A DNA stretch of 36,041 nt from Verrucomicrobiales bacterium (GTDB taxonomy: Bacteria; Verrucomicrobiota; Verrucomicrobiia; Verrucomicrobiales; SLCJ01), in NCBI GenBank assembly GCA_024636835.1, contig JAGXGH010000007.1, positions 1-36,041 of the forward strand. Direction: 5' to 3'. Below, piece by piece: positions 1-8,408 of this stretch. How positions within the stretch are numbered: position 1 is the stretch's first letter; every line of letters begins with the position of its first letter. The translations under genes and the position numbers were made by a program. The notes under the pieces were generated by a model. It was given only the letters and a program-made list of their open reading frames with translations. It was not told the DNA's origin and made no database searches.

Positions 1-589
1 CGATCCCCTCGGCAGCCATCGCCGCGATCTCCGACCCTGCACCGCCCGTGATGATACCAACCCGCCCGACAGATTTGTCACGGAGTCCCGGACAAATATG
101 CACCGCACGGCCCACCGCCTTCTCGACGCGCTGGGTGAGTTCTTCCAAGGAAACATCCATCACCTGCGACAACCCTAGCTTAATGCCTTTCCACTCGTGA
201 TAAGGCTCAGCCGAGCCCATTCCAATCTCTGCTGCCAGACAGGCGTTGTTTCCCAAGCGTGGATGGACATCCAGCGGAATATGCGCTGAATAGATCGCCA
301 AACCGGCATCCATCGCAGATTTCAATTTGCGGTAATACCCCTTCGTGATCATCTGCGCGCCCTGCCAGAAAAGCCCGTGATGAACAATCAACAAATCGCA
401 GTCAGCCGTGATCGCCTTCTCAATCACCGGCAAGGAAGCATCGACCGCGGCTGCGATCTTTGTCACCCGTCCGCTATTCTCCAACTGCAAACCATTCATC
501 GCCTGCGGGTAATCGGGCACGTCTACCACCCGTAACTCCGCGTCCATCGCCGCCACCATCTCATTCAGATCATTCAAAATCTCAGCCAT
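1..589 (-). CDS. Nif3-like dinuclear metal-centre protein (partial, 3' end off window)
   Basis: Reading the minus strand from the ATG at 589 gives an open frame that runs off the left edge, about 196 residues. It starts MAEILNDLNEMVAAMD and carries the Nif3/YbgI hallmarks: an NGLQLE segment (residues 32-37), the metal-binding LLIVHHGLFW segment with His70-His71, and YSAHIPLDVHP (about 100-110), which supplies further metal ligands. Family members are toroidal hexamers with a two-metal site, annotated as GTP cyclohydrolase I type 2 homologues; the cellular role is unsettled. The last visible part (GRVGIITGGAGSEI) matches the inserted domain found in longer members. The gene is divergent from ychF, with about 100 bp between the two starts. 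The family assignment is firm; the function is not. Confidence 0.9.
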   Translation of the reverse strand, partial: MAEILNDLNEMVAAMDAELRVVDVPDYPQAMNGLQLENSGRVTKIAAAVDASLPVIEKAITADCDLLIVHHGLFWQGAQMITKGYYRKLKSAMDAGLAIYSAHIPLDVHPRLGNNACLAAEIGMGSAEPYHEWKGIKLGLSQVMDVSLEELTQRVEKAVGRAVHICPGLRDKSVGRVGIITGGAGSEIAAMAAEGI

Positions 590-691
590 GTGCTTACTCT
601 CCACTGATCCCCGCCAGCCTGACAAGTGAGAATTACTCAATAAAATTCCCCACTAGCGCCGACGGCAATCCGCGATTATCCTTGTTGCCTT

Positions 692-1807
692 ATGCTACAA
701 GCTGGAATCGTAGGACTGCCAAACGTCGGAAAATCAACACTCTTCAATGCGGTAACCCGTTCGCGAAAAGCGGAGGCTGCCAATTATCCATTTTGCACCA
801 TCGACCCGAACAAAGGGATCGTCACCGTGCCGGATCCGCGCCTAGCCGAGTGCTCGAAAATCTCTGGCAGCCAAAAGCTCATTCCTACCGCCATCGAGTT
901 TGTCGATATTGCAGGACTCGTGAAAGGCGCCAGCGAAGGTGCAGGACTCGGCAATAAATTCCTCGCCACCATTCGTGAGGTGGATGCCGTTCTGCAGGTT
1001 GTTCGTTGTTTCGAGAACGATGACATCATACACGAGATGGGATCAGTCGATCCGATCCGCGACATCGAAATCATCAACTCCGAACTCATCCTCGCCGATA
1101 TCGCAGCACTCGATAAACGACTTCAAAGCCGCGCCAAGAAGGCCAAAGGCGGTGATAAAGAGGCCGCAAAAGAGGTCGCTCTGATGGAGAAACTACTCCC
1201 CCACCTCAACGAAGGCAATCCAGCAATTACGCTCGAGATTTCCGACGACGAGAAGGATGTTCTTAATGAATTCCAACTGCTCAGTGCAAAGCCAACGATC
1301 TACGCCTGCAACGTCTATGAAGACGAGCTCGCAGCCGCGATCAACGATCCTGACTCAAACGCGCTCGTCGCGGCAGTACGGAAATATGCGGCCGAGTCCC
1401 ACCAGGCAAACGCCATCGTCATCTCCGCACGCATCGAAGAGGAAATGACCGAACTCGAGGACGCCGACGTCAAAGAATACCTCGAGGCTCTCGGTGTTGA
1501 AGACAGCGGTGTGAGCTCGCTCATCCGCGGCGTATATTCACTCCTTGGCCTCCGCACCTATATCACCACCGGTGAAAAAGAAACCCGCGCATGGACCATC
1601 CCCGCTGGCGCCAAAGCGCCACAAGCTGCCGGTGTCATCCACACGGACTTTGAACGCGGATTCATCCGCGCAGAAATCGTTAGTTACGATAACCTGATCG
1701 AGTACGGATCGCTCGCCAAAGCGCGCGAGGCAGGAAAACTGCGCTCGGAAGGTAAAGAATACGAGGTCAAGGACGGCGACGTCGTTGAGTTTCTCTTCAA
1801 CGTGTGA
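692..1807 (+). CDS. ychF: redox-regulated ATPase YchF (Obg-like, OLA1 family)
   Basis: The 371-residue protein has normal YchF length. Its N-terminus is the P-loop GLPNVGKST (8-16), followed by a switch region DIAGLVKGASEGAGLG. The nucleotide-specificity motif is NVYEDE, not NKxD; this change is known in the family to give ATP preference over GTP. The C-terminal TGS domain ends VVEFLFNV, the usual YchF terminus. YchF is a cytosolic, ribosome-associated P-loop NTPase involved in stress responses. It is probably monocistronic: Nif3 is divergent upstream and about 350 bp without a convincing gene follows. The ATG at 692 is chosen because the P-loop begins at residue 8, as in relatives. Confidence 0.97.
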   Translation: MLQAGIVGLPNVGKSTLFNAVTRSRKAEAANYPFCTIDPNKGIVTVPDPRLAECSKISGSQKLIPTAIEFVDIAGLVKGASEGAGLGNKFLATIREVDAVLQVVRCFENDDIIHEMGSVDPIRDIEIINSELILADIAALDKRLQSRAKKAKGGDKEAAKEVALMEKLLPHLNEGNPAITLEISDDEKDVLNEFQLLSAKPTIYACNVYEDELAAAINDPDSNALVAAVRKYAAESHQANAIVISARIEEEMTELEDADVKEYLEALGVEDSGVSSLIRGVYSLLGLRTYITTGEKETRAWTIPAGAKAPQAAGVIHTDFERGFIRAEIVSYDNLIEYGSLAKAREAGKLRSEGKEYEVKDGDVVEFLFNV

Positions 1808-2154
1808 TCGAAGATCTTCCGGTGAATCCCGGATATCAGTTATCAGACTGTTGTGTAATAAAATGAACCGCACTGCCATATGGATTTCGATGATGCTCAT
1901 CGTGTTGGCGGGTGGCATATGATTTGGATTTCAGTGGCGGAATCCACCTATCCAATGGCAATAGACATTTACTGTCTGCCATCCCGTGGACTAAAACGAT
2001 CTCCACAAAAAGCGCCGCTACAGACGCAGCAACGACTAAATTCTACGCACCCTGTCTCCATTCTCCAGCACTTCAATAATTTCGGGAAGCAAACGCCCGT
2101 AGTGGTGGCGCTATTTCCATGCGCAGCAACCATCCACTGTTCAAATTTTCCAAT
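1808..2154. other. intergenic region ychF-htrA
   Basis: About 350 bp without a gene I can support. An ATG at 1863 opens a 19-codon hydrophobic peptide (MNRTAIWISMMLIVLAGGI) that stops at TGA; it resembles the beginning of a membrane protein but has no continuation I recognise. A longer frame from 1880 has no family resemblance. No strong intrinsic terminator is visible after ychF. The promoter of the following protease presumably lies here. Confidence 0.5.
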
Positions 2155-3789
2155 ATGAAACCATCAGCCCGTCTTCTTCACACCTGCCTACTCTCTGGCG
2201 CACTGGCTCTCAGTGTCGGACCAAATTTGGTCACCGCGCAAGTCGTCGCGGAAACGACCGAATCAGTTACTGACATTCTTCCGAGCGCTGCATACGAAAG
2301 TGTCATCAAGATCAATAACTCCTCCCAGGTAGCAGACTACCGCACCCCGTGGAACCCTGGCAATTTCTCCGGTGGTAGTGGCACAGGATTCCTCGTCGGA
2401 GAAAACCGCTTCCTCACCAATGCTCACGTAGTCAGCAATTCACGTCGCCTTCTGGTCACCAAACACGGGTCGCCACGCGAAATCGAAGCTCGTATCGTCG
2501 CTGTTGCCCACGATTGTGATCTCGCACTTCTCGAAATCGTCGACAAAGAAGACTATAAATCGTTCTTCGGTAACGTATCGAAGCTCGCCATTGGCACTGT
2601 CCCCAAGCTCGAAAGCGAAGTGCGCGTGATCGGATATCCTGTCGGCGGAGAGCGCATCTCCGTCACCCGCGGTGTGGTATCCAGAATCGACTTTAGCACC
2701 TACAGCCACAGTCAGACCGACCAACACCTCGTGGTTCAGATCGACGCTGCAATTAACCCAGGAAACAGCGGCGGCCCGGTGCTTCAAAAAGACAAAGTCG
2801 TCGGCGTCGCTTTCCAAGGACTCACCAGCGCGGACAACACCGGATACATCATCCCAACGCCCGTCATCAAACGATTCCTCAAAGACGTCGAGGACGGTAG
2901 CTATGACCACTACGTGGACCTCGCAATCGACGAATTTCCGCTAATGAATCCCGCTCAGCGTAAAGCTCTCGGACTTCCAAATGACGACCGCGGTATGCTT
3001 GTGGTTTCAGTCATGAAAAACGGCTCGTGTGACGGTGTGCTCGAAGATGGCGACGTGCTTATGAGCATCGATGGTTTTCCTGTTTTCTCGAATGGCAAAG
3101 TGAAAATCGACGGTGAGAGCGTCAACATGCATGAAGTGGTCGAGCGCAAGTTCGCCGGCGACAAGGTGAAAATGGAATTTCTGAGAAACGGTGAGAAGCA
3201 ATCCGCCACCGCCACTCTGAAACAATTCCTTCCAGCTGACATGTACCGCGTCGTCTACGGAGTGCGGCCACGCTTCGTTACCGTGGCGGGACTTGTGTTC
3301 CAACCTCTCGACCGCAACGTGATGGCATCACATAGTCTCAGTGACATGGACGCCCGCAACATTATCGCAGACTACGTCAGCGAGGAGCTCTATACAGAGT
3401 GGCCAGAAATCGTTGTCCTCACGGAAATCCTTCCCGACGCCATTAACACCGACGTCACGGGCCTTGAAGATTTGATTGTCGATGAAGTGAACGGCACTAA
3501 AATCCGCAGCCTCCAGCAACTTTACGATGCGCTCTACAAGCCCATGAGCACCGGAAAGCTACCCGAGTTCACCGTCATCAAATGCATCGGTGCGCCGCGT
3601 CCAATCGTCTTCGAATCCGACCGAATCCTCGCTGCCCACCAGCGCATCCGCCAGCAATATGGCGTATCGAATGACTACTTCCTGGACTACGAAAACTACG
3701 AAGTCCCGGTAGCCAAACCCACTGAAGAGTCCTCCGACGACACAGTCATTCTACCCGACGAGCCCGAACTCCTCGAAGTTGGCGAATAA
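2155..3789 (+). CDS. secreted HtrA/DegP-like serine protease with PDZ domain(s)
   Basis: I start at the ATG at 2155 because it is followed directly by a signal peptide (MKPSARLLHTCLLSGALALS..., probable cleavage after VTAQ); an upstream in-frame ATG at 2119 would bury it. The 544-residue product has a trypsin-like domain with a full triad: His91 (TNAHVV), Asp122 (HDCDLALLEI) and Ser205 (NPGNSGGPV). A PDZ domain follows at about 285-375 (GMLVVSVMKNGSCDGVLEDGD). A second, weaker PDZ-like segment (DLIVDEVNGTKIRSLQQL) lies near the C-terminus. It should be a periplasmic or secreted quality-control or processing protease. It is followed by a paralog without the triad (3868-5370). Confidence 0.93.
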   Translation: MKPSARLLHTCLLSGALALSVGPNLVTAQVVAETTESVTDILPSAAYESVIKINNSSQVADYRTPWNPGNFSGGSGTGFLVGENRFLTNAHVVSNSRRLLVTKHGSPREIEARIVAVAHDCDLALLEIVDKEDYKSFFGNVSKLAIGTVPKLESEVRVIGYPVGGERISVTRGVVSRIDFSTYSHSQTDQHLVVQIDAAINPGNSGGPVLQKDKVVGVAFQGLTSADNTGYIIPTPVIKRFLKDVEDGSYDHYVDLAIDEFPLMNPAQRKALGLPNDDRGMLVVSVMKNGSCDGVLEDGDVLMSIDGFPVFSNGKVKIDGESVNMHEVVERKFAGDKVKMEFLRNGEKQSATATLKQFLPADMYRVVYGVRPRFVTVAGLVFQPLDRNVMASHSLSDMDARNIIADYVSEELYTEWPEIVVLTEILPDAINTDVTGLEDLIVDEVNGTKIRSLQQLYDALYKPMSTGKLPEFTVIKCIGAPRPIVFESDRILAAHQRIRQQYGVSNDYFLDYENYEVPVAKPTEESSDDTVILPDEPELLEVGE

Positions 3790-3806
3790 TCTCCACCCTC
3801 CATCCC

Positions 3807-3836
3807 ATCGCGTGCGGCGCAGCCGTTTTACGCGAC
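3807..3836. repeat. 30-bp palindromic dispersed repeat, copy 1
   Basis: This 30-bp stretch between the two HtrA-like genes recurs at 33537-33566 with a single mismatch. It can fold into a hairpin: CGCGT pairs with ACGCG outside, and GCGGC pairs with GCCGT (one G-T) inside, round a three-base loop with a small TTT bulge. Two near-identical copies 30 kb apart in non-coding DNA suggest a REP-like element. Confidence 0.6.
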
Positions 3837-3844
3837 TCCATTCT

Positions 3845-3865
3845 CTATTCCCTATTCCCTATTCC
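3845..3865. repeat. heptamer tandem repeat CTATTCC x3
   Basis: Three perfect tandem copies of CTATTCC end two bases before the ATG at 3868. They fill the position where a ribosome-binding site would normally be. Confidence 0.85.
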
Positions 3866-3867
3866 CC

Positions 3868-5370
3868 ATGAACAGTCTATCATTCCCGGGTCTTCGAACA
3901 CTCGCTATTCTTGCAAGTATTGCTCTCACATCCACATCCAGCGCTAAACCAGACCCTTCGCCTACCGCATCAACGATCTGGGTCACCGCTACAGAGCAAA
4001 AATTTAACTTCCTCCAGCCTTGGGAGAAAACCGCCCCTCAGCGCAAACGCGGCATTGGCACTCTGATCGAAGGCAACCGTCTCGTCATCGGCGCAGATCT
4101 TATCGCCAACACAACATTCATCGAGTTGGAGCGCCCGATCGATGGCGCAAAAACCACTGGTAAGGTCATCGCCCGTGACTACGAAGCAAACCTTGCCATC
4201 GTCGTACCAGTCGAAAATGCGGAGGAATTCTTCAAAAACAACACACCTATCGAAATCACCGATAATCTCGCTGTAGGCGATAACGTTGCCATTTGGCAAT
4301 TGGAAGCCGAAGGCTCGCCCGTGATCACATCCGGCGTGATCAACCGCGCAGAAATCGGGCGCTACACCGTGCCTCATCGCAGCTTTCTCCGCTTCAACGT
4401 ACGTATCGGTCTTGAGAACAAAACCGGTGGATATTCACTCCCAGTCATCCATGGCGGGAAACTCGCTGGGGTGCTCCTCACCTACAACTCAGATGAACAA
4501 GTCGCACGCGTCATACCAGGTCAAATCTTGTCGCAATTCCTGACCGATTTGGAAGACGGCAACTACCAAGGCTTTCCAAACTTAGGTATAGCAACTGTCC
4601 AGCTTACCGATGACCAATTCCGTCATTATCTCGGCTTGGAGCGGTCAGGTGATGGAGTATTCGTCTCCACTATCGAGCCTGGTTCCTGCGCTGACGAAGT
4701 CGGTATCAAAGTTGGCGACGTGCTCACATCGATGGACGGTCGCCCCATCGACCGCCGCGGAAACTACACCGATGAAGCATTCGGCAAACTCGGGTTTGCC
4801 CACCTCATTTCAAGTCGAGCTGTTGGTGATAAAGTGAAAATCGACCTCATTCGCGACGGCAAAGCACTTCAGGTTGAAGCAACGCTCAAGCACAAATCCC
4901 CCTCCGAATACATCGTCGATCCGTTTCTCTTTGATCGCGGGCCAAACTTCATCATGGCTGGTGGCTTACTATTCCAAGAACTTACCCGTGACTACCTCAC
5001 CTCATTCCGCGATTGGGAAAAGAACGCACCCTTCAACTTACAGTATGTGCTAGCGAACCCAGAGTCGGTTCTCGATGAAAACGACGATCCCTCGGGAAGA
5101 AAAGTCGTTTTCCTAAGCTACGCTATTCCAACTCCTGCCACCATCGGCTATGAGCGCATCCGAGGAAAAATCATCGATAAAGTCAACGGTAAGCGAATCA
5201 CCCGCATCGAAGATCTCGCCAGCGCGCTACTCACCCCAGTCGATGGTATTCACCACATTGAGTTCTTAGACAACAGCGCGGATATTTTCATTGATGACCA
5301 AATGGTTCAAACAGTCAACAAACGCATGCAGCAGTCTGGCATGTCTCAGTTGCAGCGCATCGAGCGCTAA
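3868..5370 (+). CDS. HtrA-like pseudoprotease paralog with PDZ domains
   Basis: The 500-residue secreted protein (signal peptide MNSLSFPGLRTLAILASIAL..., cleavage near SSA-K) aligns along its length with the upstream protease. All three catalytic positions differ: the TNAHVV histidine region reads IGADLI (Asp77), the CDLALLEI aspartate region reads EANLAIVV (Asn108), and GNSGGP reads GGYSLP (Tyr189 for Ser). The PDZ domain is retained (DGVFVSTIEPGSCADEVGIKVGD is its core, cut here in description), with a second PDZ-like segment near residue 430. It is therefore probably a non-catalytic binding partner or regulator of the protease 78 bp upstream. The ATG at 3868 is preceded by a heptamer repeat, not a Shine-Dalgarno sequence. 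Confidence 0.88.
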   Translation: MNSLSFPGLRTLAILASIALTSTSSAKPDPSPTASTIWVTATEQKFNFLQPWEKTAPQRKRGIGTLIEGNRLVIGADLIANTTFIELERPIDGAKTTGKVIARDYEANLAIVVPVENAEEFFKNNTPIEITDNLAVGDNVAIWQLEAEGSPVITSGVINRAEIGRYTVPHRSFLRFNVRIGLENKTGGYSLPVIHGGKLAGVLLTYNSDEQVARVIPGQILSQFLTDLEDGNYQGFPNLGIATVQLTDDQFRHYLGLERSGDGVFVSTIEPGSCADEVGIKVGDVLTSMDGRPIDRRGNYTDEAFGKLGFAHLISSRAVGDKVKIDLIRDGKALQVEATLKHKSPSEYIVDPFLFDRGPNFIMAGGLLFQELTRDYLTSFRDWEKNAPFNLQYVLANPESVLDENDDPSGRKVVFLSYAIPTPATIGYERIRGKIIDKVNGKRITRIEDLASALLTPVDGIHHIEFLDNSADIFIDDQMVQTVNKRMQQSGMSQLQRIER

Positions 5371-5381
5371 TCGTAAATATT

Positions 5382-6032
5382 ATGCAAGCCGTTCTCTTCG
5401 ATCTCGACGGCGTGATCATCGACTCCCACGACCAGCATGAAGCTGCGTGGGAGCAACTCGCCGAAACACACGGAAAAACTCTCCCACCGAACTTCTTCAA
5501 AGAGTCGTTTGGCATGCGCAACCAGACCATCTTTGCGACGCTTCTTCCATGGTCTGACGATGAGACGGTGATTACCGAACTCTCGGAAGAAAAGGAAGCG
5601 TTCTATCGGACTATCCTCGCCGATAACGGATTGACTCCCCTTCCTGGCGCCGCAGACCTCCTTACTCAACTTGCAGAAGCAGATATCCCTGCAGTGCTCG
5701 CCACGACCACACCCCGCTCCAACGTTAGCGCAGTGATGGATGCCACCGGGCTAGGTCATCTCTTCCACGACGTGATCTGCGGATGCGACGTCGCCAATGG
5801 AAAACCCGACCCCGAAGTCTTCCTCAAAGCAGCTGCCGCCGCCAACGCTGACCCGATCAAGTGCGTCGTCATCGAAGACGCACAAGTAGGCATCCGCGCC
5901 GGTCTCGCCGCGGGCTGCAAAGTATTGGCTCTCACCACCACCCATCCAAAAGAAGCCATCGCTCTAGAAAACCCTAGCGTGATCAAGGCGTCATTGGAGG
6001 GAGTGACGGTCGATTTTCTAAGTGCGCTTTAA
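5382..6032 (+). CDS. HAD-superfamily hydrolase, beta-phosphoglucomutase/phosphatase type
   Basis: The 216-residue protein has the four HAD motifs in order: DLDGV (7-11, nucleophile Asp and acid/base Asp), ATTTPRSN (motif II Thr), GKPDPEVF (motif III Lys) and VVIEDAQVGIRAG (motif IV acidic pair). The helical cap is inserted between motifs I and II, which places it in subfamily IA (PgmB/GPH-like). Likely reactions are phosphosugar mutation or phosphate ester hydrolysis; the substrate cannot be read from sequence. It begins 11 bp after the HtrA-like gene and is probably cotranscribed with it. It is convergent with the RACo-type gene downstream. Confidence 0.9.
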   Translation: MQAVLFDLDGVIIDSHDQHEAAWEQLAETHGKTLPPNFFKESFGMRNQTIFATLLPWSDDETVITELSEEKEAFYRTILADNGLTPLPGAADLLTQLAEADIPAVLATTTPRSNVSAVMDATGLGHLFHDVICGCDVANGKPDPEVFLKAAAAANADPIKCVVIEDAQVGIRAGLAAGCKVLALTTTHPKEAIALENPSVIKASLEGVTVDFLSAL

Positions 6033-6092
6033 TTGGCACTTGCGACACGGTCATCGGCACACCATTTATCCTTTAGTGTAAACCTGTCGGCC

Positions 6093-6113
6093 AAGCTCAA
6101 AAGGATTGAGCTT
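6093..6113. terminator. hairpin between convergent genes
   Basis: AAGCTCA and TGAGCTT form a perfect 7-bp stem with a 7-base loop, midway between the HAD gene and the convergent RACo-type gene. The symmetric A/T flanks are short, so termination in either direction is plausible but weak. Confidence 0.45.
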
Positions 6114-6139
6114 TAATACCATTTGAAGAGTGCCCTCTC

Positions 6140-7684
6140 TTATTCGATGATGCTTATCGGCATGCAGTCGATGAAATAGTCTTCAAAGCTTTCAATTTGG
6201 TTAAGTTCGATGACGCGGCATTGACTGCGGAGAGCCTCAACAGCAGCGGCACTATCGGACTGTAGCATTAGGGATGCGCCACCAAGTGAGGCATTACCGA
6301 TGATGCGGATGCGTTCCGGATCGACCGTCGGCATCATGCCGATCGCCATGGCGTGGGCACAATTCAAGTGGTAGCCGAAGCCTCCGGCGATATAGACGGT
6401 CTGCAGATCGCTGGGTTTTAGTTCGGCCTCTTCGAGTAGTACCATTACGCCGGCCGCGATGGCGGCTTTGGCTTGGATGAGTTCCGCTACGTCGGTCTCG
6501 GAGATGTATTGCTGCTGATGGATTTTAATACGTTTCTCCGTCCCGCCATCCGCTTCCTCGGTATAGACCTCGATGTGTTCTGAGTCGAAACGCCCCATCT
6601 CGTTGAGCAGACCTTCCTTGCGAGCGTGATGCATGAAATCGATGTAGGCAGCACCGGAAATGCCCGTCGAGCGGGTTGGATTCTGCTCGCCTGCAAAGCG
6701 GATTTGCCATGTGGCAGACTTGCGGCTTAGCGTGGAGATGACGCCTTGACCCGCGACCGCGCCGCAATTAAGCCGTCCGCCTTCGAAGGCCGGGCCTGCG
6801 GCGGTAGCGGTGGCGAGGTAGCCGTCGTGTGTCTTAAGTAGGATCTCGCCGTTGGTGCCGAAGTCGATCAACAGCGCAGGACCTGAAAAATCAAGCATGC
6901 CTGATGCGAGTGCTCCGAGTGCAATATCGGCTCCGACAAAGGGGCCTATGTTGGCGGCAAGCGTCATGGGGAAGCTACGGGTGAAACCCAAGTCGGCTGC
7001 ATCACGCTTTAACGCGTCGAGGAACTCAGGCTTGAAAGGATAAGCGGCGAACCCAGACAGTTTCGCTCCCGCTAAGCTGTGTAGCATCACGGTGTTACCT
7101 GCCGCGATGGCTTCGCTGATGGCCGCTGGATTGATCGTGGCCTTGGCGCATAGAGCATCCACCAAAGGTTGGAGTGATTCCACGACCAGGGCCGCTTGCA
7201 GCCTAGAGCTACTGCCGCCCAGTGCGATGGCATGGTCGATGCGCGAAAGCACATTGTCGCCGTAGCGGCGTTGCTCATTGGCGAGCGAATCGCTCGCGAG
7301 GCATTTGCCGCTTGCCAGGTCCCAAAGCGCAGCGGCCACGGTGGTGGTGCCGATGTCCAGCGCGAGTCCAATGCCCTCGCGTGGGCGGAGCGCGTAGTGA
7401 TGACTACCGATCTCAAAGGAACTGACGCCGTTGATCCGGTGGTCGCGTTGGGAGGCTTCCGGTATGCGTATTTTGGATACATGCTCACATTTGGTCTGGC
7501 AGGCACGGAGTTCTTCGCCGTTGGCTTCGACCAGGCAACCGCGGCAGAGGCCGCGTCCGCCGCAGCGGGTATTCAAGGGTAAGTGCTCCGCTTGCAGCCA
7601 ATCGGCGATCGTTGCGTCTTCGCTGGTCAGCCTGCGCTCATGTTGGCGCCCGTCTGGGGTTTCGACTTGGATGCAGCGCTGCAT
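6140..7684 (-). CDS. RamA/RACo-type reductive activator of corrinoid proteins (2Fe-2S + ASKHA, DUF4445)
   Basis: The 514-residue protein begins with a plant-type ferredoxin domain whose cysteines are Cys41, Cys47, Cys50 and Cys62 (CX5CX2CX11C), the [2Fe-2S] pattern of RACo proteins. An ASKHA ATPase-like body follows: GLALDIGTTTVAAALWD, LLIDFGTNGEILL and VYIAGGFGYHLN are its phosphate and adenosine motifs. Such proteins use ATP to drive one-electron reduction of inactive Co(II)-corrinoid back to Co(I). It is the last gene of the six-gene operon; its ATG is one base after the stop of the DUF1638 gene. The natural partner is the corrinoid protein at 11978-12613. Confidence 0.92.
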   Translation of the reverse strand: MQRCIQVETPDGRQHERRLTSEDATIADWLQAEHLPLNTRCGGRGLCRGCLVEANGEELRACQTKCEHVSKIRIPEASQRDHRINGVSSFEIGSHHYALRPREGIGLALDIGTTTVAAALWDLASGKCLASDSLANEQRRYGDNVLSRIDHAIALGGSSSRLQAALVVESLQPLVDALCAKATINPAAISEAIAAGNTVMLHSLAGAKLSGFAAYPFKPEFLDALKRDAADLGFTRSFPMTLAANIGPFVGADIALGALASGMLDFSGPALLIDFGTNGEILLKTHDGYLATATAAGPAFEGGRLNCGAVAGQGVISTLSRKSATWQIRFAGEQNPTRSTGISGAAYIDFMHHARKEGLLNEMGRFDSEHIEVYTEEADGGTEKRIKIHQQQYISETDVAELIQAKAAIAAGVMVLLEEAELKPSDLQTVYIAGGFGYHLNCAHAMAIGMMPTVDPERIRIIGNASLGGASLMLQSDSAAAVEALRSQCRVIELNQIESFEDYFIDCMPISIIE

Positions 7685-7685
7685 T

Positions 7686-8405
7686 TCAGTCTATGGCAAC
7701 CAGGTTTCCCTCTACATCGGCAGCGACGCATTGCCCCGGTTCCACTGTTAGAAATCGAGTCGGCTGCCAATTTCCATTGAGCAAATCTTGCAGGAAGCTC
7801 GGGTCACCTTTGAGTGTCGTGTGCTCCCATTGCATGTGCTTGGCGCAGTCCTTGCAGTAATCAGCTGTGGCCGGGCGATCAACAATCGAGACATAGGCTG
7901 CGCAATTATGATGCTCAAAGGCATCGCGATCAACCTCAACCAGCTCGTCGATCATGTCTTCGTCGTCGGCATAGCGCTCGGCATAGAACTCGCGCAGATA
8001 GGCCTCGCGGTCGGGGCCGGGCACGCGTTTACCCCGCACCCAACCGGGGGAGTAGAAATAGGTGCCCGGGGTTTTCTTGAGCTGTGCATCGTGCGCTTCA
8101 CGTCCACCGAGCAGGATGGAAATACAATCGTGCGCTTGAGGCAGAATCAGCGGACAGCGCTGTGCGCGTATGCCGACCAGTCCGTTGCCACAGCGACCGT
8201 AGGCCAGCACGATAGCCTGCACTTCGCGATCCGATTCCAAGTCGTGGATCGATTGTTGAATTTTTTGGCGGAGCTTGTCCGGTTGGTCGTGCAGCCCCAT
8301 TTCCAGAAATTCGAGTGCACGCCAGGGCGGTGGATCGCCACCGAGCTCAATCAGCTCATCACTGAAAACATCGCAAGCGAGAATCGCATAGGGTGGGTGG
8401 AGCAT
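7686..8405 (-). CDS. DUF1638 family protein
   Basis: The 239-residue cytosolic protein has the DUF1638 core: LAYGRCGNGLVG (Cys72), PLILPQAHDCISILLG (His92, Cys94) and TPGTYFYSPGWV. A C-terminal DYCKDCAKHM segment could bind metal. DUF1638 proteins are, to my knowledge, often encoded beside corrinoid methyltransferase genes but have no established reaction. The conserved Cys/His residues suggest a metal or corrinoid site. Its start is three bases after the CobW stop, so the two are translated from one message. Confidence 0.85.
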   Translation of the reverse strand: MLHPPYAILACDVFSDELIELGGDPPPWRALEFLEMGLHDQPDKLRQKIQQSIHDLESDREVQAIVLAYGRCGNGLVGIRAQRCPLILPQAHDCISILLGGREAHDAQLKKTPGTYFYSPGWVRGKRVPGPDREAYLREFYAERYADDEDMIDELVEVDRDAFEHHNCAAYVSIVDRPATADYCKDCAKHMQWEHTTLKGDPSFLQDLLNGNWQPTRFLTVEPGQCVAADVEGNLVAID

Positions 8406-8408
8406 TGG

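Noticed and set aside
1863..1922. 19-codon hydrophobic peptide after ychF
   Set aside because: Too short, stops at TGA, and has no recognisable continuation; may be chance.
1880..2158. 92-codon plus-strand frame overlapping the htrA start
   Set aside because: Composition is not protein-like, no family resemblance, and it overlaps the signal-peptide region of a real gene.
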